A DNA stretch of 64,000 bases from positions 14,404,001 to 14,468,000 of the forward strand of contig CM072335.1 in NCBI GenBank assembly GCA_036874045.1, in the 5' to 3' direction. The number at the start of each line of letters is the position of its first letter. Position 1 is the first letter of the stretch. Below the pieces are notes generated by a model, which was not told the origin of the DNA, made no database searches, and saw only the letters and a list, made by a program, of their open reading frames with translations. Position numbers and translations under genes: made by a program. Source of the DNA: Cymodocea nodosa (taxonomy: Eukaryota > Streptophyta > Magnoliopsida > Alismatales > Cymodoceaceae). Below, piece after piece: positions 10,864 through 20,668 of this stretch.

Positions 10864-12213
10864 ATGAGCACATGGATTTGTTCTCCTAGTACTAAACGAT
10901 TAGTAAGAACACCTACACAGGATTATTCAACATAGAGGCATATTAAAATATTTTCTAAATTGGACTTTAACGAAATCCTTAGGGGTGTAGCTAACCTTTC
11001 TTTAAAAGAAAACGAAGATATGGCTGCTCCAGTAGAAAAACCATTAGAGGAAATTCTATATCCTAAACTAATTGATGAACCTTTATGGATTCGATTGCCA
11101 AACTTTGAGAGAGATAGGTTCGAACTAAAATCTAATTATATTAGTCAATTACCACACTTCCATGGATTAGAAAGAGAAGATGCAGATTATTTCTTTAAAG
11201 AATTTAACGAAGTTTGTCAAATGATGAAAATGTCAAACATGAGTATTGATGCTATTAAACTTAGATTATCCCTTTTGCTTTAAAAGACACACCTAAGAGA
11301 TGGTTATATACTCTGTCGCTTGATTCAATTTCTACATAAACTAAATGTTGCTCTATTTTTTTGGAAAAATATTATCCAACATGTCAAATGATTAAAAAGA
11401 AAAAGGAAATATTAATGTGTAGCCAAAAATTGGGAGAATCATTTTGGAAATATTTTGAAAGATTTAAAGATTTACTAACTCAATGTCCACATCATGCAAT
11501 GAGTAAAGCACAATTAATAGCTATAATTTATGAAGGTATAGATGTTTCAACGAAATCTTTATTAGAATCTACTTATCAGAATGGATTTTTAAAACTATAT
11601 AGTGAAGAAGCATAGGCATATTTAGAAAACTTTGCATAAAGAACTACATAGTGGGAAAACTCAGTTGAAGCTATTATAGATAAAAGAATATTGCCAAGGG
11701 GAATGCATGAAATAGATTCAAGTACTATGCTTGAAGTTAAATTAACTGAGTTAACAAAGAAAATAGAAGAGTTATCATTAAATCAAAAGCTAGCAGAAAA
11801 GAATGCAAACATTAATGACTTAGATATTATTTATGCTAGAAACTAGAAAGATAACTTTGGAAATTCTTATAACCCTAATTGAAGAAATCACCCGAACCTA
11901 TTATGGAGAAATAATAATTTCTAGGGAGGAGAAAATATAAATGACAAAAATATAAATTATGAAACATTAATTGAACAAGGATCTAGAATAGAGAAGTTAG
12001 AAAAGATAATTCAACAATTAAACAATCGTCTAGATCATGTATTTGGAAATGTTGCCATTTAAAATCAAAATATGAATAGAAATATACCCCCTTAAATAGA
12101 AGGAATCAATAGAAGTTAGACGTACTAGAAGATTGCCAATGCAAACAATACCTAACCCTATCAATAGAACTATTAATGAAATTGATACCTCCTATGGGAG
12201 GGAAGTTGAATGA
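10864..12213 (+). pseudogene. gag: E1 gag (capsid), downstream of pol and ORF1
   Basis: The start is taken at ATG 10864 (M-S-T-W), because a conserved leader peptide S-T-K-x-L-V-R-T-P-T-Q follows in E1, E2 and E3. The Athila capsid region follows: L-P-H-F-H-G-L-E-R-E-D, F-K-E-F-N-E-V-C-Q-M-M-K, R-W-L-Y-T, F-L-E-K-Y-Y-P, C-P-H-H-A-M-S-K-A-Q-L. A C-terminal N-R-N-H-P-N-like, W-R-N-N region and a heptad-like stretch (E-Q-G-S-R-I-E-K-L-E-K) come next. No zinc knuckle is visible here; a knuckle sits at the start of pol. Normally gag precedes pol. The gene has several breaks. Confidence 0.85.
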
Positions 12214-12432
12214 AGTAGTATAACTAAAGTAACTATATATAATATAGTAAGTAGAAAAATATAAAAAGAAAAAAATGAAAGTTTAATTGTAGTTAGTAGT
12301 ACCATAGAGTTATTACTTAACTCAACGAACTTAGTTCGTTGAGTTATAACCTAACCCCACAAGAGTATGTAAGTAGCTATATTAATTTTACCTCTACTTA
12401 AATTTTGTTTATATTATACAGAATCACAACAG
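12214..12432 (+). promoter_or_regulatory. E1 gag-F-box spacer with candidate splice acceptor
   Basis: A run of A-rich sequence is followed by an inverted-repeat pair (12324-12345, AACTCAACGAAC / GTTCGTTGAGTT). Then comes a short stretch that reads like a small intron or its 3' end: GTATGTAAGTA at 12365 and TTATATTATACAG ending at 12421, 11 bases before the F-box start. The 56-57 nt spacing is shorter than usual plant introns, so the acceptor may instead be used from a distant donor. Confidence 0.4.
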
Positions 12433-13570
12433 ATGGAATTAATGAAATTACCACTAGATGCACTAAGGGAAGTCTTGAGTAACTTATCAGCTAAAAATAT
12501 GTGTAGATTGTGTTGTGTGTTAAAGGAAATTAAAGAATGTGTCAAAGAAAAATATTTTCATGAACTACAAGCTACAAAAATGACTAATATTAGAGAGATT
12601 TTTATGGAAGTCATTTAATCGTAGTTCAATCAGCTATGAATATCTGAATATGGAAGAAACTGCTGGAATTTCACCTAATACATTAGAAGGAATAGATCAT
12701 ATTATGGGGATAGATGAAAGATTAATTATTTACAGAACTAAACCAAGATATGCAATTCTGTTACTCAATATTTTGATTAGAAATCTTATCACTAGAGAAG
12801 AATGGAATATAGGAAGGTCTAATAGATTTAAAGTACCAACTAAAAATTGTGGGTCGGCTTTAACATTTTCTAATAAAAATTCGACCATTCCTCAAAAATT
12901 GTATTACTGGAGATCAACTAGAAATTGGGATGAAGATTTATATTTAAGTTTGTATAATTTTCTGAATAGAGCTTGGATTGAAAATACTATGGTATATCTA
13001 GGACAGAAAGCATTAATTAACAACATACATGTCATACTTGATGGATATATATATTTAGTGTCAGATATATTAGTTGCATTTAGATCTGATTTATACATAG
13101 TAAGCATAGATAATTATGATGATGATTTTATAGAAATATTGTCTATACCTAGTGATATAGATAAACCACCATCTGCAGAACATGATAAATTTCAATTAGG
13201 AATGTGGTATAATAAATATGATGATCCTACTTTATGTCTGATAAGATGGTGGGATGAAATGATAAAATTTCAAATATGGATTATGAAAGACCTAAATGAA
13301 TGGAAGTGGGAAGAGGAATATATTGAAATATATGTAGAAATACAAACAACTACATTATCTTGGAACAAAAAAGGAATCCTTTCTGCATTTCAATTCATTA
13401 ATGGTAATACACTTATAATTAGTATTGATAACATACTGCAAGTTTACAAGTTAAAAAGGAAAATAGATTGCATTAAAATAGAATTAATAGCAAGAAGAAT
13501 TATGCTTAAAAAGTTTGCTTGGACCAACACGTTTATTCTATTTGTCACTACTTTTCAATCATGTTCTTAA
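12433..13570 (+). pseudogene. E1 F-box protein with F-box-associated domain
   Basis: The gene begins M-E-L-M-K-L-P-L-D-A-L-R-E-V-L-S-N-L, followed by R-L-C-C-V and K-E-I-K. That is the F-box pattern (residues about 5-45), which binds Skp1 in SCF ubiquitin ligases. The C-terminal half reads as an FBA-type domain: I-E-I-L-S-I-P-S, L-C-L-I-R-W-W, the I-W-I-M-K-D-x-N-E-W-K-W core, then L-S-A-F-Q-F-I-N-G-N-T-L and L-Q-V-Y-K-L-K. Full homology is about 375 residues, usual for plant F-box/FBA proteins. FBA domains generally recruit the substrate. It lies between gag and the 3' spacer on the same strand. It is nearly whole, with about one break. Domain calls are from motif reading only. Confidence 0.8.
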
Positions 13571-14240
13571 ACTGTGATTTTGAACTTTTAATGTTGTGTA
13601 ATCTACATTTATTTTTAGAAAAGAAAGAAAATTTTTATTTTACAAAAAGAAAGAAAAGAAAAACAAAATATCAATCTAGTTTGTTGTTATCTATTCTGGG
13701 AAACTAACTAGTTTGCTTGTGAGCCACCAAAGGCATAGGAACCTGGGTTCCACACAAGACACTGATTTAACAATTTATGTTTTGTTGTTAACTGTTATTT
13801 TGTTATATATTCTGCTTTTATTTGTGAATGAAAAGTTTTTCAAAATTAAAAGTCAGAAGATATTGAAGGAGATACAAAAGAACAAGGTATGTAATTGATT
13901 ACTTATCCTGAATTTACAGTTAAACAAAACAATATTCATGCCTGCTAACATTTACTGTATTTACTGTAAAATTTTTTACATTGAGGACAATGCAAAATGT
14001 AGGTATGGGGGGAGGTAATTAGATTAAAAGCCAAGCCAAAAAATTTTGTTAATTAGAGGAATTAGAATAGTGCTGCAAATTTCTATGGAAACTAAAATTG
14101 AAAATTTTTTATGAATTTGCTGTAACTAACCGAAATTTCTTGTAACTATTCGATAATTGAGACTATCAAATTTTTAAGAACTGTAACTACTTGAAGGTTA
14201 TATTTAGAATCTAATATAAGATGCTACTTATATTTATAAT
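13571..14240 (+). other. E1 3' spacer with internal polypurine tract
   Basis: Noncoding tail after the F-box gene. It holds CATTGAGGACAATG, a near-palindrome, at about 13979-13992 and a second polypurine tract GGTATGGGGGGAGG at 14002-14015. Both are shared with E2 (32049-32088) and element B (53443-53482). A 61-residue reading frame at 13713-13898 with a hydrophobic centre is discussed in the findings. The sequence then passes directly into EM. Confidence 0.6.
14002..14015 (+). other. Internal polypurine tract (E1)
   Basis: GGTATGGGGGGAGG, 10 bp after CATTGAGGACAATG. It resembles the final PPT before the 3' LTR (TTTAAGTATGGGGAAG). A second plus-strand primer is possible. Confidence 0.5.
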
Positions 14241-14511
14241 ATTCATCTATTCCTTCTAATGTATTTGGTGGAATTTCAGCATTTTCTTTCATATTCAGAT
14301 ATTCATAGCTGATTGAACTATGATTAAATGACTTCCATAAAAATCCATCTCTAATCTTAGTCATTTTTGCAGCTTGTAGTCAATGAAAATATTTTTCTCT
14401 AACACAGTCTTTAATTTCTTTTGACACACAACACAATCTAAATAGATCTTTAGCTGATAGGTTATTCAGTATTTCCCTCAGTGCATCTAGTGGTAATTTC
14501 ATCAATTCCAT
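14241..14511 (-). pseudogene. EM F-box gene, N-terminal part
   Basis: From ATG at 14511 (minus) it reads M-E-L-M-K-L-P-L-D-A-L-R-E-I-L-N-N-L then L-F-R-L-C-C-V-S-K-E-I-K-D-C-V-R-E-K. This is the clearest F-box sequence in the window. It ends where EM abuts E1, so no FBA domain is present in this copy. The upstream side shows the same intron-like GTAAGTAAG...TTATACAG (14579-14523) as in E1 and E3. Confidence 0.75.
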
Positions 14512-14731
14512 ATGTTGTGATTCTGTATAATATAAACAAAAATTTAACAGAGACAAAATTAACATAACTACTTACTTACCCTTGTGGAGTTAGGTCATAA
14601 CTCAACAGACTAAGTTCGTTGAGTTAAGTAATAACTCTACGATATTACTAAATATAATTAAACTTACATTTTTTTCTTTTTATATATATTTTATTTACTA
14701 TATTATACATAGTTGCTTTAGTCATACTGCT
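14512..14731 (-). promoter_or_regulatory. EM gag-F-box spacer
   Basis: Equivalent of 12214-12432 in E1: inverted-repeat pair AACTCAACGAAC / GTCTGTTGAGTT and the candidate splice signals at 14579 and 14523 on the minus strand. Confidence 0.4.
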
Positions 14732-15151
14732 TCATTCAATTTCCCTCCCATAGGAGGTATCAATTTCATTAACAGTTCTATTGACAAGGTTAGGTACTAC
14801 TTGCATTGGCAATCCTCCAATAGGTTTAACTTGTATTGATTCCTTCTATCTAAGGGGTATATTTCTATTCATATTTTGATTTTGAATGGCAGCATTTCCA
14901 AATACAAGATCTAGACAATTGTTTAATTATTGAATTATCTTTTCTAACTTCTCTATTCTAGATCCTTGTTCAATTAATGCTTCATAACTTATATTTTTGT
15001 CATTTATATTTTCGTCTCCTTGGAAATGGTTATTTCTCCAAGATAGATTCGGGTGATTACTCTAATTAGGGTTATAAGAATTTCCAAAGTTATCTTTCTA
15101 GTTTCTAGCATAAATAATATCTAAATCATTAATGTTTGCATTCTTTTCTAC
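14732..15151 (-). pseudogene. gag: EM gag, C-terminal part
   Basis: Minus-strand homology to the end of gag: the N-A-N-I-N-D-L-D region, the N-H-P-N-like W-R region, the E-Q-G-S-R-I-E-K-L heptad stretch and the final I-N-E-I-D. The capsid core is not present in this copy; gag borders the front part of ORF1 directly. Broken. Confidence 0.7.
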
Positions 15152-15697
15152 TAATTTCCTTGGATGTTGGCAACTTTAACAAGCTCTACAAATTCTTTCC
15201 ATTCTTCTAGCGTTGATGGCCCCAAAAATGCTGCTCTTTCTATCGGCCTTGGCAGTAGAATGGATGATCCTGGCTACTGTTCCTCAGTAATTGGTCTTTC
15301 AACAGCCTTGCAACTACAGCTGGCATTTCTACTACCGGTTCTATAGCAGCTTTCCTTTGTTGCTCTTAGATTGCCCACCGGGCATGTCCACCAATATGTC
15401 GTACAAACCATAATCTGGACTTGCACTGGATCAATTCTAAGGCAACTTCATTGTTTGGCCTAATTTTTCTTTCTCTATTCACAACAACTTCTATTGCTAC
15501 TTTAATCCTAGTCTCCACAATCTGAGGTATGGTAATATTTAAATCTACTAAGACTTTCCTCCAATAGAAAATGTCAGATTCTACCTTTTGGAGTTCTTTT
15601 CCCTCATTGTGTTCCTGATCATTTATCTCATATGTCATTCATTTGATTCTCTAAGAAATCTCGTGGTGTCTATTTCCTCCCAAATCTCTAGCGTCAT
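15152..15697 (-). pseudogene. EM ORF1, N-terminal part
   Basis: From ATG at 15697 (minus, M-T-L). It holds the conserved charged N-terminal region (E-L-Q-K-V-E-S-D-I-F, V-E-T-R-I-K-V-A-I-E-V, N-N-E-V-A-L-E-L-I-Q) and the start of the second helical stretch. The C-terminal transposon domain and the SIM-like motifs are not present. Broken. Confidence 0.72.
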
Positions 15698-16428
15698 TTT
15701 GTCTTCGTGGTGTGACGAAATGAAACGGAATCGCTCTGATATCTACTATTCTAAGTTTTAAATGATTCTACGGATAATGCCCACAAATCCTAAGTTTTAG
15801 TCTAAATAAACCCTAAATTTTTGGCGGGTAATCGGGTCATTTTCCCACACAAACTCTCGCTCTCTCTCACTTACCTCTCCATGGAGTTACGGTTAACTCC
15901 ATGGACTATGTCCGTGGACTTAACTACAATACTCCATTGAGTTACATTAACACAATGGAGTAAGTCCGTTAACTTATCTTAAACTCAACGGAGTAAGTTT
16001 ATTGAGTTAAGTGTAACTCAATGGACTTCCCATAAAGTTATAACTAATAAAAATACTTATAATAATAATTTTTAATTTGGTCAAGACTGAAGAATTTCTG
16101 GTCTTACCGATTCTTAATTTTTCAACATTTTAAAATTTCGGTCAAACCATTATATTCCCTGGTTGAACCGAAATTAAATACTCTCTTTTTTTCTATACCG
16201 ATTAAACCGATACTATGCTTCAGTAAAATCGACATTTTTGCTTAATATAATATATAGATTTTTTTATGTTTTTATGTTTCAGTCAGACCGATGGATCTTG
16301 TTGATTGAATCGCAATGATTTTTTTCTTTTAATATATGTTTCAATAAAATCGATAATTTCTTTTAGTTGAACCATGACTATGATTAAATATGTTTTTTTT
16401 TTAACCAATACACTTAGATATTTTCTTA
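15698..16428 (-). promoter_or_regulatory. EM pol-ORF1 spacer with putative ORF1 promoter
   Basis: Minus-strand counterpart of 6887-7596. It shows the CACACCACGAAGAC leader, the TTTATTTAGAC TATA region, a telo-box remnant, a decayed E2F-like site, GAGAGAGCGAGAG, a cluster of GTTGAGTTA / TAACTCAAC inverted repeats (15880-16030), and the AACCGA / TCGGT spacer block (16085-16370). Confidence 0.5.
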
Positions 16429-19400
16429 CTAAGTAAAGCTGGAGTAGTTCTCTACTCTTACTTCTTCTATAATTCCAAAGGAACTTTTTGGAATCTTCAG
16501 AATAGATCCAAGTCTTTGTCCATTTACTTTAAATATATTCTGATTTTTAGAATTTTCAATTTCAATAGCTCCATGGGAATAAATATTTCGAATTATTTAA
16601 GGTCCTGCCCATCTAGATCTTAATTTTCCTAGATGTTTATGGAGTCTAGTCATGTAAAGATATACTTCTTGTCCTATTTCAAAGGTTTTTGGAATAATTT
16701 TCTTGTCATGCCAGAACTTCATTTTCTCTTATAGTTTTTGAATAAGCTTCATTCCTAAATTCTTCTAATTCAATCAATTGCATTTTCCTATTTTTAGTAG
16801 CTTGATTTAAATTAGTGTTAAGAGTTTTTAATGCCCAATAAGCTTTATGTTCAATTTCAATTAGTAAATGACAACTTTTTCCATATACTAGCCTAAAAGG
16901 TGATATACCTAAGCTTGTCTTATAAGTAATTCTATAAGCCCAAATGCATCTATTAATCTATTAGCCTAATCTTTTCTAGTAGGATTTACTACTTTTTCTA
17001 AGATTAACTTAATTTGTTTGTTTGCACTTTCTACTTGTCCATTTGTTTGCAGATGATATGATGTTGCAATTTTGTGATTTACTCTATATTTCTTCATTAA
17101 GGCTTCAAAACTTCTATTACAGAAATGAGTTCCTCTATCACTGATAATAGCTTTAGGTATTCCAAATCTGGAAATTATATTAGTTCTTATAAAGTGTATT
17201 ACCACTTTGTTGCCATTAGTTTTTGTAGGAATAACTTCTATCCATTTATATACATAATCCACCCCCAACAATATATAATTAAATTGATTAGACATAGAAA
17301 ATGGACCCATAAAATCTATTCCGCACACATCAAAGATTTCTACCTTAACAATAGGATTGAGAGGCATCATATTCCTCTTTGATATTCTTCCTATTTGTTA
17401 AAATCTTAAACAACTTAAGTAGTATTTATGAGCATCTTTGAATAGTGTTAGCTAATAAAATCTACATTGTAGAATTTTGGCAGTAGTTTTCCCTGAACCA
17501 AAATGCCCTTCACATGCTTGGTCATGGTAGAAAGACAATATGCTCTGATATTTAGTTTCTGAAACACACCTCCTTAAAACCATATTAGAACATTTCTTAA
17601 ATAAGTATGGGTCTTCCCAATAGTAATATTTTACTCTTAAAAAGAACAATTCTTATCCTATCTACTCTAATCCTTAGGTGTTAAACCAATAACTAAGTAA
17701 TTAACTATGTTTGCATACCAAGGCATTATTTTGATGGTCATTAATTGTTCATCAAGAAAATTATCCTTAATTTTAATATTTGATTTTTCTATTTGCAATC
17801 TTGATAAATGATCTGCTACTACATTCTCACAACCTTTTTTATCTTTAATTTCTAGATAAAATTCTTGTAATAATAATATCCATATGATCAATCTAGGTTT
17901 AGTCTCTTTCTTTGCTATTAGGTGTTTTAAAGCTGAATGATCCGTGTATACTATCACTTTAGCTCCAATTAGATATGATCTAAACTTTTCTAAGGCAAAT
18001 ACAACAGCTAACAGCTCTTTTTCAGTAGTTGTATAATTAACTTGAACATCATTTAAGGTTTTGCTTGTATAATGAATCACTCTAGGAGATTTTTCTATCT
18101 TCTATCATAACACTGCTCCTACAGCAAAATCAGATGCATTGCACATTAATTCAAATGGATGGCTCCAATCAGGTGCTTGTAATATAGGAGTTGAAATTAA
18201 GCTAGTTTTAAGTTTGAAAAATGCTTCTTTGCAATTTTTATCAAAGTTGAATGGGACATCTTTTAATAGATTAGTTAAAAGTCTAGCTATTTTGCTAAAA
18301 TCTTTAATAAATCTTCTATAAAATCCAGTATGTCCTAGAAATGATCTAATATCTTTTACTAATTAAGGTTCTGGTAAATTAGAAATTACTTCTATTTTAG
18401 CTTTATCTACTTCCAACCCTTTCTTTGAAACAATATGTCCCAAGACTGTTCCTTATTTAACCATGAAGTGACATTTTTCCCAATTTAGAACTAGACTTGT
18501 TTCCACACAACATTTTAATACTTGGTCTAAATTGTTTAAGCACACCTCATATGAAGTTCCATATATAGTAAAATCATCTATAAATATTTCTAAAAAATCT
18601 TCAGTCATTCTAGTGAATATGCCTTGCATACACCTTTGAAAGGTGGCTGGTGCATTGTATAATCTGAATGACATTCTCTTAAAAGCATAAGTTCCATTAA
18701 GACATGTGAAAGTTGTTTTCTCTTGATCCTCTAATACTATTGGAACTTGGTTATATCCTAAATACCCGTCTAGGAAACAAAAATATTCTTACCCTGCTAA
18801 TTTCTCTAGTATTTGATCAATGAAAGGTAAGGGAAAATGATCTTTCCTAGTCATAGCATTCAGCTTTCTATAGTCTATACACACTCTCCAGCCTGATTGA
18901 ATTCTAGTAGATATCAAGTCCTAACTTTCATTCCTAATAACTATTAATCTTGATTTCTTAGGAACTACATGGATTGGACTAACCCATGAGCTATCAGAAA
19001 TAGGATAAATTATGTCATTATCTAACCATTTCACTATTTCCTTCCTGACTACTTCTTTAAGGTTTGGATTTAATCTCCTCTTAGGAATTCTAATTGGTTT
19101 AGCATTCTCTTCTAAATATATGTGGTGACAGCATAAAGTTGTACTTAACCCTTTTATATCAGTTAGAGTCCATCCTATTGCTTCTTTATAAGTTTTTACT
19201 ACATCTTTTAATTTAGAAATTTGATCTTCTTTTAAATCTGAAGTAATAATGATTGGACATGTTCCTTTTTCTTCCAGAAATATATAGGTTAATTCAGGAG
19301 GTAAAGGTTTTAAATCTAAATATTGCCCATTAGAAGCTAGAGCTCCTAATTGAACATTTTCATTTTCAATATTAATCTCTTCTTGATCTCCTTCTATATT

Positions 19401-20315
19401 TATGCTTTCACTTACTTCTAAAGTTTTAGAATTTAGTTGCCTATTTAATTCTTCTTGAATCACATCATCTAGCATATCTCCTTCATCCTCTAAAAAGTTT
19501 ATAGTATGTAAGGACAATTCTAACTCCTCAAACTTTTCTAGTTTGAAAATGTTTAATTGAATATCCTTATTACCATATGCTAACTTCATCACTCCAGTTT
19601 TACAATTTATAACAGCCATTGATGTTACTAAGAATGGTCTTTCCAAAATTAAAGATGCATCATGATTTTGATGCTTAATTTGTTGGGAATCCAAAATCAC
19701 AATATCAATAGGATATATGAAGTTTTCAATTTTAATTAGGACATCATCTATTTTTCCTCTAGAGTATCTTATACTTTTATCAGCTAATTGAATAACAGTC
19801 CTAGTAGGGATTAAGCCTTCTAATCCTAAGGATGTAAATATATCACTCGGCATAACATTATACCTACACCTAGGTCTATTAAAGTTCTTTCTAGAATGGT
19901 ATTTCCTATGGTGCATGATATAACAAGGATTCTAGGATCAGATAACTTTTTAGGAATTAGGTTCTAAATATTTCTCCCTATAGTTTAATTGATTGACTTC
20001 TTATTGTTGACACATGTATTGTTCTAGTTTATCCATGTTTTGCTTTAAGCTACACTCCAATCTGTCATACCTATCCCAAACTTCCTTGTCTCTCAACATA
20101 TTACAAATTCTAAACTGACCATTAGTTAGGTAAACTATAGGATTCTCATACTCAGCTCTATTATATTGAATATAATTCATTTGTTGTTCATGTGATCTAA
20201 CCATCTACAATCGTCTTAGTTTCAAACAATCAGAGATGTCGTGACCTTCTAAATTGCAAAATTCACATATGCTAAATACAGGTTTCAGAAATCTTTGAGC
20301 ATAAGCATATGCCAT
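16429..20315 (-). pseudogene. pol: EM pol
   Basis: The minus-strand gene starts M-A-Y-A-Y-A-Q-R-F with C-x-F-C knuckle-like residues near 20265. Protease is at about 19910-19480 (I-Q-L-A-D-K-S-I-R-Y, L-A-Y-G-N-K-D). Reverse transcriptase is at about 19150-18300 (P-K-R-R-L-N-P-N-L-K, I-D-D-F-T-I-Y-G). RNase H is at about 18180-17800 (T-D-H-S-A-L-K-H-L). Integrase is at about 17560-16950 (H-D-Q-A-C-E-G-H-F, I-S-D-R-G-T-H-F, G-Q-V-E-S-A-N-K-Q). The 331-residue stretch 19916-18921 is the longest open protease-to-RT reading in this copy. It has roughly eight breaks. Confidence 0.87.
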
Positions 20316-20396
20316 ATTCTCAATTATAAAATAAAACACACAACACTCCTTTTGTTATTAAAACAAAACAGCACTCACACTTACTTAGCTTCTCAA

Positions 20397-20414
20397 TCCC
20401 TGACAATAGTGCTA
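20397..20414 (-). other. EM primer-binding site
   Basis: On the minus strand TAGCACTATTGTCAGGGA, a decayed TGGCGCCGTTGCCGGGGA, 7 bp inside the LTR end at 20422. Confidence 0.7.
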
Positions 20415-20421
20415 GAAGACT

Positions 20422-20668
20422 TGTTTGGGGTTGTTAAGTTAATTCTTAAACTTGTTTAATTTGTTTTTATGCTTATATAAATAATTACTTTCAGAAGTAA
20501 ACAAACAACCTTTCACACAAATTAGATATTAATTCCAATTTGTATTTTAACTACAAGTGCACAACGTATATTGTATTTGTGTGCAAGTACAAGTCGATCC
20601 CACAGAAATTGAGTAAGAATTATATACTATTTCGATTTTTATATTGGAGTTTATATGTGTTCAGTAAG
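20422..20668 (-). repeat. EM 5' LTR, U5 end (left of E2)
   Basis: On the minus strand this ends CCCCAAACA at 20422. It contains the GATCGACTTGTACTTGCAC block. It is interrupted by E2 at the GTAAG target site (20664-20668) and continues at 35048. Confidence 0.8.
20664..20668. other. Target-site duplication of E2 (left)
   Basis: GTAAG, identical to 35048-35052. Confidence 0.9.

Noticed and set aside
12433-13570. F-box gene as a host gene into which elements inserted
   Set aside because: It recurs at the same element position with the same flanks in E1, EM, E2, E3 and B, so it travels with the element.
13712-13770. tRNA-like sequence (CCTGGGTTCCACAC resembles a B box)
   Set aside because: No A box at the right spacing and no cloverleaf; repeated in E2 and E3 as plain 3' spacer.
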